A stretch of 64,000 bases of DNA from Microvelia longipes (taxonomy: Eukaryota; Arthropoda; Insecta; Hemiptera; Veliidae): the NCBI GenBank assembly GCA_018340805.1, contig JACMZG010001863.1, positions 21,232,085 to 21,296,084 on the forward strand, read 5' to 3'. Position 1 is the first letter of the stretch; every line of letters starts with the position of its first letter. This document shows positions 11,183 to 23,378 of this stretch, piece after piece. The notes below the pieces were generated by a model, which worked only from the letters and a program-made list of their open reading frames with translations, had not been told where the DNA came from and did no database searches. The translations under genes were made by a program, and so were the position numbers.

Positions 11183-14100
11183 TATATATATATTATTTTT
11201 TTATTGTTATTTATTTATTTATTTTTATTTTATTTTATTTATTTTTTTTTATTTTTTTTAACATATTCTTTTCTTAATATTTAAATTTTTATGTATGTAT
11301 GTGTAGTATGTATGTGTGGATATGTGTATTATGGACATGTATATGTATGAATGAATGTGTACATTGTACTTGCATACATATTTAGATTACATATTATTAT
11401 TATGTGTCAAGTTTAATGATTAAAGATTAAATGGAGAAACTCTAGATTTTTTTATTAGAGAACTAAAATAAATCCATATAAAGGGTCAATCCATATGACA
11501 TTCTTTAGTATTTGTTTAATTATTTACACAATTTATTGAAAATAAACAATTTATTGTTATTAATTACACAATTTTATTTATGAAACTAGACAATTAAAAA
11601 TTCTGGATGTTTTTGTAAACAGATTATTTTTCCTAAATATCATTATAAGATGTGGGGAAACATAATTACAAAAAATAATGCACATCACCTTTATGTGTGC
11701 ATCATTAAAATTAATAATCAAATAAGGCTATTAATTATGCATGCTTTGATCTGGTCAAATTATTGCATGAAAAGTGGATACTAAATATATGAAATTAGAT
11801 ATTATTAAATGTTTTTGTCTTACAGAGTCAAGATCAAGCTCTTGAATTACTAAAAGCACTTCAAGGTTTACCAGTAAACTTAGAAATATTAACTAAAACG
11901 AGAATAGGCATGACTGTGAATGCTCTCAGGAAATCTAGTTCTGACGAAGAAGTCATCTCACTGTCGAAAACACTCATTAAAAATTGGAAAAAGTTTCTTG
12001 GAAATGGTAATTAAAGATTTATTTTTATTGTTAATTTTTTTGTCTTGAAAATTAATGTTTGTTCATAACGTGTTATTAGGAGTCACTATTGACCTGATTA
12101 GTTTGATATCACTGGAAGGATTCTTATTAAAACTAGTATCTTATGGCTATGATTTTAAAGCTGTTATACTTTTCCACTTCCTTTATAATAAGTTCTGAAA
12201 AATTAGTTAGAATCTAAGTTAACAATAAATTTTTGTGTTCAAACGATAAATTGGAATTTTTTAAGATGTAAACAACCATGTTGTGTGTAAGATCAAATAT
12301 GTGGAACGTGAAGCTATATAGTACTAGAGTCTGTACAGTTAGGTGTCTTAAGCTTTTATTTATTTTTTTATTTATAGCTTATAATTTTTCTTATGACTTT
12401 AATTTTTATATACTAGAGCCTTAATTGTATAAAAAGAAATTATAACCTTATTAAAATGTCGTATATTTATCTCCATGATTCAAGAAATAAAAATAATTTG
12501 GTTACATTTCATCATAGACTTATCAGATTTGAGACAGGGGTTTAGTACCTAGGAGTCAAGCTACGGGTATTTAATACACTGCCTTCACATGTAAAAACCA
12601 AGAGGATATAGATTTTGACGAAAGAATAAAAAATCTACAACTGGAAAATCCTTTCTATAAAATTGAAGACTTTTTTATTTCTCATTTAAAACATTTTATT
12701 GTATACTTACTTTTGTAAAAATCTTAAAATAAAACATTTATTTATGTGTTTAATCTGATTCCAATTCCATCCTTGGATATCCTTCATTGTTTTATTACTA
12801 TATTGATTCCATAATATTTTTAAATCACACATCTAAACACTAGATACCAAAGTGTAACAAATGGTTCAAATGAATCATACAAAAAACTAAAATAATAGTA
12901 AGGCATACTCAATTATTAGTAAGCACAAAATATTCTAACACACAATCAATATAAAGCCTTATATATTTTTTTGGAGATCTGTGCTGTTCAAATACTTATC
13001 AAATAATGAAACTTAGCTTCAGATTAAAAGTACTGTTTAGCCTCTCTTTCCAAAGAGTTATCCTTATACAAATAACAAATATTAAATTATTCAATGCAAA
13101 ATCAAAACTCCCATGTTCTACCTGGTTTCTTTACATCTTGCCAAATTTCATTCCCTTTAGCACCTATATTTGCTTTGTTGTTTTTAACTCAAAACGTATA
13201 AATAATATTTGAATTATAAGTATTATTTGGTATAAATAATAGTTTTCACTGTTTTTTAAAGTAACCCCCCTGTGAGACTTAACCTGGTCAATTATTTGAA
13301 ACATTTGACCTGGGGTGGGATTTTGAAATTGTCATTGTCTATGATGGCACTAATCTGAACTAACCTTTATTTTCTTTCTTTGGTCCAAATACAAGAAATT
13401 TTTGTTATTTTTAGGACCTAGCACACCCAGCAGTAAGGAATCATCTAAAGACTCTAGCTCTAGTAAGAAATCCAAAAAAGACGATGATGAGAAGATGATT
13501 GTAGATAAGAAAGATAAGGAAAGTGATAAAAAAGAGAGTGATAAGAAAAATAACCTATCATTCCCAGCCCCCAGTACCAGGGATGCTGTCAGGTTGAAGT
13601 GTAGGGAGTTGTTACTCAATGCTCTAAGTGTAGATGGAGGTAAGTTACCATAATACATTTTCAGTTGGGATATTTAATTTAGAGCCAGTAGAAAAATTAA
13701 ATTCAAGGGTTGATAGAGACAGGACATTCTGTTCTCTCAATTTTAAATTTAGTAGCACTTTTAAAATAATTATTACCAACAAAAAGATCCCTTGATTTTT
13801 TTTATACTCTTCTTACTATGTCTTTTATAACTATGCACATTATATATATCTACCATATTAAGTAAAAATAAAATATCGATGATAAACTTGAACTTTATAC
13901 CCAAAAATATAGAACACAGTTTGAGAAACCATTTTCTAATTTAAAAAAAAAATCAGGTACGGGGTACCTCAGAACTTTTCCTCTTTACTTTGTATTTGCT
14001 ATGCCCATCCTCCCTTATTCGGACTCACTTTAATGATATCTGTTTCATTCCCAGCAGTCACCCATCCCACTGACCATGCTCGATGTTACTTAATTTTTAT

Positions 14101-17100
14101 TATCCACCAAAAATCATGGATATACTTGTCGAATGAAACAAAACTTGTGTACTTATTTATTACATAAAGGACTACACTTTAACCCCATTTCAACTTAATC
14201 AGACTTTTTATTATTTACAATTCTTTAAAAAACGTACTCAATTCATTTGATAAAAGTTGAACTAATGCTGACAATAAGATAAAACGTGTGCACATATACC
14301 TCTCGGTTTCACCTTGGGATTAAACTACATAGTTCCCTCAGAAAACAAACTTTATAAACCCCTAAGCTATGATTAGTATTTGATTTATAAGATCGATATT
14401 AGTTATTAAAATAGTTGGTTTGATTTTGGAAGAAGGGATTCAATGAAGTCCCCAAAGTAGTAGTCATTTTAGATTTATTGAACCAAACTTTTGCTGAGAT
14501 AATATTTCTTGCGGAAATAAGTTTTTGCACATGTATGATCTAACTGAAACATAACTTAAAACCACATCTTTGACTAGCATAGATCTTGAGATAGATCTCT
14601 AATTTTTTCTTTTGTATTTGTTGTGATTATAAAACTATTTTAGTTTTATTAATTATTAGTGTTCACAATGCAGAACTCTTTATTTCTGCTGTTTTATGTT
14701 TCCGAAGTAAATTTTGTTAGAAAGGTGTATTTGTTTGTTTATTTGCAGAAGGAGAAAGTTGTACCTCACCAGATGAATTAGCTACAGAATTAGAAGAAGC
14801 CATATTTAATGAATTTAAAAACACAGATAATAGGTATAAGAACAGGATAAGAAGTAGAGTTGCCAACCTAAAAGACATTAAGAACCCACAGCTAAGGCTT
14901 AATTATTTAGCTGGTGCTATACCAGCTACTAAACTAGCTGTTATGACTGCCGAGGTATTATATTCATTTTTCAAGTCAACTTCTAGGTTATATTTGCATC
15001 TTGTATTGATTTTTACTTTTGTCTTTAAATTAAAAAAAAGTTAAACTCTCCAAAATTTAAGATTTTGGTGTAGAAAGTGGATTGAGAGAGTAAATAAGAG
15101 CTGGTTATTCTCAGACTATTCTATTAACCTTTAATAAAATATGCTTTTGTGTCATTGGTTGGACTTATTGTACACTTTTAAATAATGAATAAAAATTGTA
15201 TTATTTAATTCTCATCTAGTATAAGTTTGTAATTCTTTGTTTGTTTGAACCTAGGAAATGGCATCAGATGAAATGAAAGAATTAAGGAATAAATTTATGA
15301 AGGAAGCCATAGATGATGCTCAGCTTGCCACTGTACAGGGCACCAAGACTGATTTACTTAAATGTGGTAAATGCAAAAAGAGGAACTGTACTTATAATCA
15401 GGTATGATGTATTTCTTTGTTGCTTTTTAATAAGCTGTTAACTGCTTCGGTCATGAAATGAAGTATACTCTACTCAGCGCTATTCTTCTCTACTCTAAAA
15501 CTTTTCATTATTGAGTAATCTATAGTAAAGTAGACTAAAATCTGGATTAGGTGCATTTGTGAACAGAAAGAGGATAAAAAGTGTAAATAACTTTCCTTGC
15601 TAAACAAAATAAATAATAACAAATAGCACTTATTGACCATACGTATAGAAAAATAGTAAAAAGTTATGAGGTTTTGGTCATGATAAATAAAACAACATTT
15701 AAGCTTTCGACCGTATGATTAAATTAAATTGATTAAAATAAATAATATTAATTTAATTAATTTACAATACAGTTTTAGTTCAATTTATCAATTAATTAGT
15801 TGCATTGTTAGAACATTTAGTTATTTTACAAGATCTAAAATGCTTTAGGCAAACCCATTCAAATTTTAGTGATAAAAATCAAGTTTTATTTACCTCATTT
15901 GTTGTTCAAATTATGAAGTTATTACCTTGAATTTGAGTAATATTTATTATTTTATTAATTTGCGCTATATTTTGCAAACTGCAAGCACTTGAAAAAATTT
16001 TCACTATAGTTTATTATGTGCACTAAACATTTTGGCTCACAATAATTACCTCTCATATTTTGTTTTATTCATTTAATATTTCATAAATGGAGTTAAAAAA
16101 TTATCTAATACTGTTAAAATACCTCGATAACAATTAAAGTATTGTTATCACATGTGATATGAATGATTTCCCGTCAGAACGTTATTTTACTTTATCATTT
16201 AGGAGCTGTAAAATGTGCAGTTTAGAGTAAGATAATGTAAGATTCTTCTTACATTTTTCTTCTCCGTTATAAAACACAGTATGACCTTGGACCCTCCCAA
16301 CATATTTCTTACTCCAAGTTACTTTAATGTACACTGGAGTAACATACAAAATAAACATGATTATTTGATGTGCTGTTTCTGAGAAATGAGTCAGTATTAT
16401 CCTTCTTGTGGTAGAGGCTCCTTTTAGTTAGTGCTTACATATGTTTTCCCTATCGAAATACACTCTGAATTCCATTAGTCAGCTGGACACCCTACAGAAA
16501 CATTGATCTCAGGATGCACTATTAGTCCATGAGCCAGACACAAAAAAGTGACGTTTGAGCTATTTAGGCTCCCTGATAAAGGATCTGGTGGTCTACGTCT
16601 ACCATTTCAGATTGGGGAATTTTGTCCCTGGGCCCCACTGATAAAAATGTGGTCTTAGTTTGAGGAATTGAACATTTGCATTATAATAATAATAGAGATG
16701 TGAACATGATATATTAAAAATAAGATAAGATAAAAAAAACTTGATGATGGAAGGTCATTTCTGGAAACATATTTTTAGTGGCCGAACACCCTTAAAATAA
16801 ATGTTTGATTGTAGAGTTAAATTTCTTTTTATTTTAGCCATAAAAGGAGTTCATTGCATTGACATGCTCAACGTACCTCATATAAATTTGCGGGATGCAA
16901 AGTTGGATGAATCCAATGTAGAACTATTGCTCTAACTTAGTTTTAAGATTTCAATGTTAGAATGGTCCACCTATTATTTTTAATTTAAGTTTTTAACTAA
17001 TAAAAAATGTGTTGCTTGTTGTTTAGGTGCAAACTAGATCAGCTGATGAACCTATGACTACTTTTGTTTTATGTAATGAATGTGGTAACAGATGGAAATT

Positions 17101-17107
17101 CTGTTAA
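8129..17107 (+). CDS. TfIIS: Transcription elongation factor S-II (TFIIS), 6 exons
   Basis: TFIIS enters the secondary channel of RNA polymerase II and stimulates cleavage of backtracked RNA. Exons: 8129-8197, 11826-12006, 13415-13639, 14749-14954, 15255-15401 and 17027-17107, totalling 909 bp and 302 residues (human TCEA1 about 301). The N-terminal TFIIS/LW domain covers residues 1-83 and starts [14 protein letters not shown], close to the fly protein. A Ser/Lys/Asp-rich linker follows (about 84-140), then the polymerase-binding central domain (about 145-250). The C-terminal zinc ribbon has Cys264, Cys267, Cys292 and Cys295, the catalytic acidic pair Asp283-Glu284 inside [10 protein letters not shown], and ends NRWKFC. 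All introns are GT-AG and phase-compatible. The start follows a good context (aaaATGa). Introns 1 and 2 have gathered mobile elements, but the coding sequence is intact. Confidence 0.97.
8626..9125. mobile_element. MITE with about 45-bp terminal inverted repeats
   Basis: The left end 'gtacgttcacacacactcta' and the right end, reversed, 'gtacgttcacacacacttta' match. The match extends through 'gatcc.cg.atc.tatag' with a few differences, so arms are about 45 bp and the element about 500 bp. The interior has no meaningful reading frame. It lies in TfIIS intron 1. The target duplication is ambiguous (TA or GTAC could belong to either element or target), so the superfamily is open. Confidence 0.7.
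9764..11073 (+). pseudogene. Non-LTR retrotransposon (CR1/Jockey-type) reverse transcriptase, degenerate
   Basis: A 5'-truncated LINE coding remnant in TfIIS intron 1. RT blocks in order: [15 protein letters not shown] (9764 on), [42 protein letters not shown] and GFADN.CLVF. These are followed by a thumb-like [12 protein letters not shown] segment, [14 protein letters not shown] and a C-terminal tail ending at 11073. It is broken by a frameshift near 9840, a TAG after LQY (about 10011) and a frameshift near 10670. The catalytic pair that should read ADD is ADN, so it is dead even apart from the breaks. No endonuclease domain or 5' UTR is present. Confidence 0.92.
11074..11410 (+). repeat. 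LINE 3' tail and simple repeats
   Basis: This follows directly on the LINE stop codon. It contains a TA run (about 11139-11177), a T-rich stretch with ATTTT units (11190-11270) and a TATG/TGTA-rich stretch (11291-11380). It is probably the LINE 3' UTR with microsatellite expansion. The exact end is not visible. Confidence 0.55.
12500..12720 (+). pseudogene. C-terminal remnant of a second LINE reverse transcriptase
   Basis: In TfIIS intron 2, translation in two frames gives [11 protein letters not shown] (stop) [18 protein letters not shown], then [20 protein letters not shown]. This is the characteristic tail of many insect non-LTR ORF2 proteins (a 'G...YN.LP..VK' block, then 'F...L...L....FY.I.EF'). 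It carries at least one stop and one frameshift. It is a different copy from the LINE in intron 1. Confidence 0.65.
13948..14345 (+). repeat. interspersed repeat family A, 5' part
   Basis: Matches the reverse complement of 2700-3110 and the start of 38128-38840: 'ggtac.gggtacct..gaacttttcctc', 'ggactcac', 'atgaaac', 'tgtacttatttattac' and 'gaactaatgctga'. It lies in TfIIS intron 3 and is non-coding. Confidence 0.55.
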
Positions 17108-20100
17108 ATGCTCTCTTATTGCCCCTTCTCCTCTTAACTGGTTCTACCCACTACGCAGGTAACTACTAGGTTAGTATTATTAATATTATTGCTAATAATT
17201 TTAATTTGTGATCAGAAATGGATTCAACTCAACTTACTCGTTTAATAACTGAACTAATAGACCCGACCTTAATTTATGGATATTTGAGAACAAATAATTC
17301 TTATACAAGTAATATTCTTATATATTCAGTTTCGACAAAGAGTAATATAGCCCAGGCCCTAAAGACCTAAAGTGCTACGTCTACTTGGAAAGTATTCCAT
17401 GCAATTTTTCAAGTCATCCAAGAGTTCTCTGGCGCTTTGGGCCTTAGCAGCTCCATGGCCGCGCTCCATGTTATAACTCAGGTTGATGACTTCATACATT
17501 TTTAAAAACAATAGGCTGCATAACCTCCTCAACAGCTCGCTGTGTGGCAAGTTTAGTTTAGATTTGAAAAAGCATTGGAGAGTTATCATTCATCAAGGGT
17601 AGCAACTCTTACATACATTTATGTTTATAATTTTTTTATCAGGAAGCCAGACGGTATTAATATCCTACTCCTACCCTCCCCCCACTCCTGCCCTCCCCCC
17701 ACTCCTGCCCTTCCCCCTAATTTCCGTCTTTCAATCAACCTCATATTTTTAATTTTCATTATTATAATTCACTAAAATCCTCTCTAACAGCTCATTCTCA
17801 GCATAAATATTTTTTTAACAGACAGTAAACCAAAAGGACTTATATTGGGACAGTTCTGTTAGCTTTAATTGTATCTAATAGATTTTTTTATAAACTTAAT
17901 ACTTTTAAGAAATAAATGAAAACCCAGAATGGTTAGAAAAAGTTATTTCTCTCTCCCCCATAAATTATGACGAAGGCTACAAAGTTGAAAACTCATCATT
18001 GCCACCCCTGACGACTTTTGAATAACTTCACTTGACTACAGAATAATTTCTAGGTAAAATTACCTGGGCCTCTGACAAAAGAAAGTATGAAGTAGGATCC
18101 CTACACCCTCTTTTGTGTCAATTTAGAAATCTTATTATTACTTATTTTATTTCAGATTTCTGTCTATTTTGTGGCTGCACTATAACTTGTACAGTACAAA
18201 GATGATTATTTATGTCATAAGTATTTACTTTTATCTAGCTTGATAGTTTCATCTGATGTTCTAGTTACTTTAATTTTAATTCTTATTAATTAATTCTCTA
18301 ATTTGTTTAACTTTAGAAATAAAATGTTGGTTTATTAATTAAGGGTTGTAGATTTCCTACTGATTAGAGAAAACCCTCAATGCACACTATAGTCCAAACA
18401 GAACATGTAGCTATGTTATTTTGTGCTGATTATCAGAGCTGAGTTTGATGTCAGTTTCTAAAAATCTTTGTTAAAAATAATTGATTTTTTATCTGAGGTT
18501 AGATTATTTAGAGTATTTGCTGTAAGGCGTCCACAGAAAATTTTCTTGGGGTGCAAATTTTTATTTAAAACAATTATGTTTGTTGTGGGTTCATATCATT
18601 TAAATTATTCAACTGAATGTGTGTGACATGCATTTTGGTGGGTCAATCTAAGAAAATCTGTGTAGCATTTGATTCCTTTCTCTGTATTAAGGATATTAAT
18701 AACTATGGAAACAAAGCTAATCCATAGTAAAAGTGTAAGAGAATAGTATTAAAAAATTAGAGTCTTTGATTTAGATAATTAAATTTAAAATCATAATTTA
18801 ATAGATAATTTTATAAATATTAGTTCTTTACCACTGTATTTGGTTCTTTGGAACAAAAATAAAATAGTTTGGCCATTTTAATTTTTATAAATAAGACCAC
18901 GATTAAACATTTTGATGTAAATAGTTATATTTTTTTTGTTAAACTTATTATTGGATGAATTGATTATTTAAAAATTGAGTTTTAAAAATGGCATTATTTT
19001 GTTACTTATTGGAATTTTGATGTGTACAATAATCCTATGGTTTTTGTCTTATAAATGATAGCTGCAAAGGTTTTAGCATATTCATTTCCTTTTAGTGTTT
19101 TTTAGCGAATTCCCAAAGCAAAAATGAGCTTAGGTTTCTTTTTATTAAAATATATCTTATTCACCTCTTCCTGCAAAATTTCCCACAGGACTGATTTTTT
19201 TTTAAGCCACAGAGACACTCAATTTTCTTGTGTAATTTTTGCTTTTTAACTGTTTCATTGTTTTATTACTGCATTGATCACAAATAAATTGTAAACATTT
19301 GTTGCACTCTTTATCTCTATACCACCAGTTAGTTTAAAAAATATGACCATGTTTAAGGCTAAATATCATAGCCAATAAATTGAATCTAACACTTTGTATC
19401 ACCAGTCTTGTTTTATTCTTATTTTTAAAACAATGCTTGTCTTCTTACTATCAATCATAAATTTCTAATTATACCAGAGTTTGGTCAATTATTGCTAATT
19501 TTTATTCTTGTTCATTTAATGGCTCGGTGTCTTGAGATTCAGTGCACCAATTGTTATTTGAGGTTATATTGCCTTTATTGTTTTTGTTATTTGATGACAT
19601 TAAATGTCAACAAAGGAGTTAAGAGAAATTGTATTTTTTAACCAGGGGGGGTTAACTTAAATGAGGAAAAGTTTGGACTCGATTATCGCAAGCTACTAAA
19701 AATAGCGCTGCGGCGGACCGGTGCGGACAACTCATGAACTAACCCCAATAGCTTTCCAAAAATGACTGATTATATTTTTATATTAAAATTTATAAATACC
19801 ATGGCAATTTTTGGTTATGACAGCTACATTTATTATTATTATAAAATGTTCTTTATTTAAGTTTTCTGTATGTATTTTTCACAAAAACGGTTCGCCGTTG
19901 CATGTTCTGTATTTTAAAAATTTAGAGACTAAAAGTAATTAGAAACCTTTTTTAAACTTCCAGAGAGCCTTACTGATGGCAGATAAGTAAATTTCATTTA
20001 ATTAATTTATTAATTTATTCGATTTTATCAGGTAATTACATTAAATTACATGTTCGCATCTTGCCGATGTAATTAAAATACAGGCTGCATTAAATGCCAA

Positions 20101-20239
20101 AATCTATCTTTTACCTCGTGTAAACTTTAGCTACTATTTCATTATTACCTGATTGAATCAATTAAAATAATAAATTACTTGAATAATCAGAAGCGTTCTG
20201 TGTAAGATTAAAGTGGTAGGGTTAGTTAGAAGTATTACT
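17108..20239. other. TfIIS 3' UTR and gene-poor AT-rich DNA
   Basis: The TfIIS 3' UTR must begin here. A candidate AATAAA is at 17911-17916, but other signals exist and the true end is not visible. A C-rich tandem-like patch (cctccccccactcctgccc, about 17680-17715) is the only composition change. I see no other gene. Confidence 0.45.
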
Positions 20240-20376
20240 ATACAAAGTATAAAAATTTCAAACTGACTCTGGGCAAAAAGCAGGAATTCAAGACACTCCC
20301 ACTCAATTGAAAGGTAGGTCCCTCGCCGCGCTAGTGTCGACCGGAATCCAAATTTTTCCACCATTGAGTCGACAGT
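20240..20376 (-). repeat. interspersed repeat family C, copy 2
   Basis: The reverse complement aligns with 3151-3283 over about 130 bp (actgtcgactcaatgg, then 'acactag' and 'cctttcaattgagtgg'). The open frame that crosses it on the minus strand is therefore repeat sequence. Confidence 0.5.
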
Positions 20377-20491
20377 CTTACTGTTTAGGTATCTATAGTC
20401 TCTGTTTTTAACTCTGTATAATGACATAACCTGTACATTTTTGACCAAGGAACACATCATTCAAAAACCAATGATTTAATTTGTTTTTGAA

Positions 20492-20596
20492 TGTCTGGTG
20501 TTAATTAATAATAAAGTTTTTAATAAAATAGAAGTCAGTCATATTAATATAGCTGACTTCCATTTCTTTAAAAAACCTAATAATTAACACCAGACA
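20492..20596. repeat. near-perfect 105-nt hairpin
   Basis: Arms of about 50 nt start 'tgtctggtgttaatta' on each strand and meet at 'gaagtcag.catatt' with a loop of only a few bases. There are a few mismatches and small length differences. It could be a very small MITE or a structured RNA. No paralogue was found in the window. Confidence 0.65.
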
Positions 20597-20599
20597 CCT

Positions 20600-21730
20600 T
20601 TTACTCACTTGTCGGTTAAACTTCTTATAGGCATAAGGTGTATCAAAGTATTAGAAAGTGGTTCGTATTTAAGTGAAGGTAGTCTCATCACCTACTTTAC
20701 AGCCTTTAAAAGCCTACTTATCATTTGACAGCCTGTCAAAAGTCCCTGAGGAAGACATTCTATTAGCTCATTTTGATTCCACTTCTGGGAAAAGACACAG
20801 TGATACAATTCCTTCTCTCTCTGATTTTGGCAGACTATAAACTGATTAAAATCAGAATTATTACAATAGGTTACTTATTCATTAGGGTATTATATCTTTT
20901 CCTATTATCTTGTCTACTTGACAAGACAAGTAGTGATGATTGAGATTTTTTAATTTTTAAAACCAACCTAGTGCCTTTGCTAGAGGCATTAAAATATTTT
21001 TACTTCCTACTTGTCTTGTGGTTTAATGTCATACTGAAATTAATGGCTTATTGTGGCTATCCTCGATTATGCTTATTTTGATATTTTCCTTACACTATTT
21101 GTTATTGAATGTTAAATGTTCTTCTAATAAAACTGTAAATAAAAAAAAATAATAAATAAAATGTGTTTAATTTTAAGAGCTAATAAATATTTAGACTTTT
21201 TATGTTTGAGAAATTTCGTGCTTAAAGCTTTTGTGCCAGAAATAAGTCTAAAAAATAAAAGTGAAGAAAACCTTTGTGTTCTAGGGAGAATAAAGAATAT
21301 AAGCAATATATTATATTCTTGGAGAAAAATAATAAAAATATATAGGGCACAATATCCTGTACCATTTTAGTTAATAAAAAATAAAACAAGATTTATTATT
21401 AATTTTAATGTCAAATAAGTGACTGTTTTGAATTTTGGGGAAAAAATGATATATTCTGTACATTTAATTTTTCCAAGAAAATTTGTATTTATTTATAAAC
21501 CTTAATAAAGTAAAATTTTATTAATAAAATAACAAATGAATGAAATGTTTATGTGTAATATTTTATTTATAATTATCGTTTTAAAAATAAAATGTGTAAT
21601 TTTAAGTAATAAATTTAAATAAACATAATTTTACATATTTTTTTTTATTTTTGTAGAGTTGCTTTTAATATTAAAAAAACATTTGAAGTAACCTTAACTA
21701 TAAATCAATTCATCTTATCAGTTAATAAAT
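20600..21730. other. non-coding AT-rich DNA
   Basis: No supported gene. A short palindrome occurs at about 20908-20932 (cttgtctacttgacaagaca). Overlapping open frames on both strands near 21124-21370 have no family resemblance and low-complexity composition. Confidence 0.4.
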
Positions 21731-21732
21731 AA

Positions 21733-21840
21733 ATGCATATTTTAGGCCATTTTGGCTCATCGAGGAGTTCACCCTGTTGGAACCACTTCAGGTGGATCAC
21801 ATCAACTAACCTCAAAATATTAACTTAAGTTCATAAAATC
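21733..21840 (-). repeat. SINE-like repeat, copy D (tail part)
   Basis: A diverged copy of the tail half of the element at 60971-61201: 'aaatgc..attttagg.c.ttttgg', 'ttcaccctg..ggaac.ac.tcaggtgg.t..catc'. The tRNA-like head is missing or too diverged to recognise. Confidence 0.5.
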
Positions 21841-23290
21841 TTTTACTTTACGTATTACTTCTGTGGTGGAGACTATTAGTCATGTGAAGGTGCAATACCC
21901 CTTGACAATTGGGATTGGGTGCCTGGTAGGTGGGTTTTTACCTCTAGTTTTTTGGTGGGGAAGTCATTTTGGCTTCGTTATCGGCTGGGCTGGCAATAAG
22001 TTAATCAGGCCCCACATTTTATGATAAGCCGACCATGAGCTAGACTTTGCCACCCTAATTTCCCATTGGGAAATTAGGAAGTCGTAAGTAGGTAGAGGAA
22101 CCTTAGGATGATTAGGAGTCACCTCTCTTGAGGTATATCAGTAGAATGATACACTCTCTTTAGGTGTTAATTGCTTTGATACTAAGGGATAAAGCTTTTC
22201 TTTTTGAAGCCATTGTGTTTCTGTCTGGTGACACATTAAAAACTGTGCATAGGCTGGGCTGTCAACTCTGGATTTCTAGTGTTGGAAACGACCTTTGCCT
22301 CAGGAGTGACTATTTTATTTGCACCTTAAATTAAATTTAGCCTTCTCTTGTTGGCTCGAATTCATACATTGAGTCATGATGATGTTATTGTCATGATATT
22401 GTTTTTGTTCTCTTATGTTTTTTACATTCAATTATTTTTCTTTAGTTGCTTACCTATTAATGCTACTCTGGGAACTTTTGAAATTAAAGTTACCAATTAC
22501 TAAATTTAGAATGTCTAGGTTGGCTGGCCCAACCAGTTACTCCACTTTTTATGCTCTCATCAAAGTTGACTGTATGATTAATATGCCAGTATATAATAAG
22601 GGAATAATATAAAAGTAAACAAATTTGTTTAAAATAAAATTTATTGACACAAAAATAAACCACTTCATTTAAATATTTAAACGTATACATTCATTGTAGA
22701 ACTAATATATTGCTTTAAAGATGATTAATATTTACTTGATGCTATTGTAGATCATTAGCTATTAAAAATACACTAGGTAACATTGTATTATATTGTTATA
22801 TCTTCACCTTTAATTTATAACAAAATATAATGAATTTTACTTAAATGTCACTTAAAAAAAGAACACGTTTGTTCTGTTTACGTATATTACTTATATATTG
22901 TTTAATTAATCCTAATTTTATAACTTTGATGGCATCTTATTTTCTTTTGTTATTTATATTTTAAAATTATTTTATTTAATGAAAACTCATCTGCAATGAA
23001 AAATGTTTATGAGTACTTTTCTAGAAAGTATATTATATTTCAATTATCTAATTCACCTATGTATATTAATGAATTTGGTATTTAAATTAGGTACTTTATT
23101 TATTTTAATACTTTTTTATTATTTATGATTTTTTTATTATTTTATTCATTGGTTTAAGTGTAGAGAGACCATCACAAATAGCTGAATGACCACTCATTGG
23201 TAATCAACTCTACATGTTTATGTAAAAATTATGAGTGTATTTTTTATTCTTTTTTGTACTTTGTTTGTTCTGATTCTCAAACAGTTATAA
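21841..23290. other. non-coding DNA
   Basis: No supported gene or RNA. The overlapping frames at 22415-22690 on opposite strands lack splice context and family similarity. Confidence 0.4.
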
Positions 23291-23294
23291 CTAA

Positions 23295-23300
23295 TTTATT
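23295..23300 (-). promoter_or_regulatory. candidate poly(A) signal of the reeler gene
   Basis: AATAAA on the minus strand, about 80 nt after the stop codon of the reeler-domain gene. Confidence 0.5.
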
Positions 23301-23378
23301 ATCTTAAATTGATGCTGACAGGTTTGTAAGTAGACAACTCTGATGGCCTCAACTATAATCTTTAAAATAATTATTAAT

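Noticed and set aside
13350..13658. Ser/Leu-rich minus-strand frame
   Set aside because: Antisense of TfIIS exon 3, whose Ser/Lys-rich linker gives a low-complexity mirror frame.
20158..20460. Minus-strand frame of 100 codons
   Set aside because: Half of it is repeat family C, and there are no splice signals or homologous motifs.
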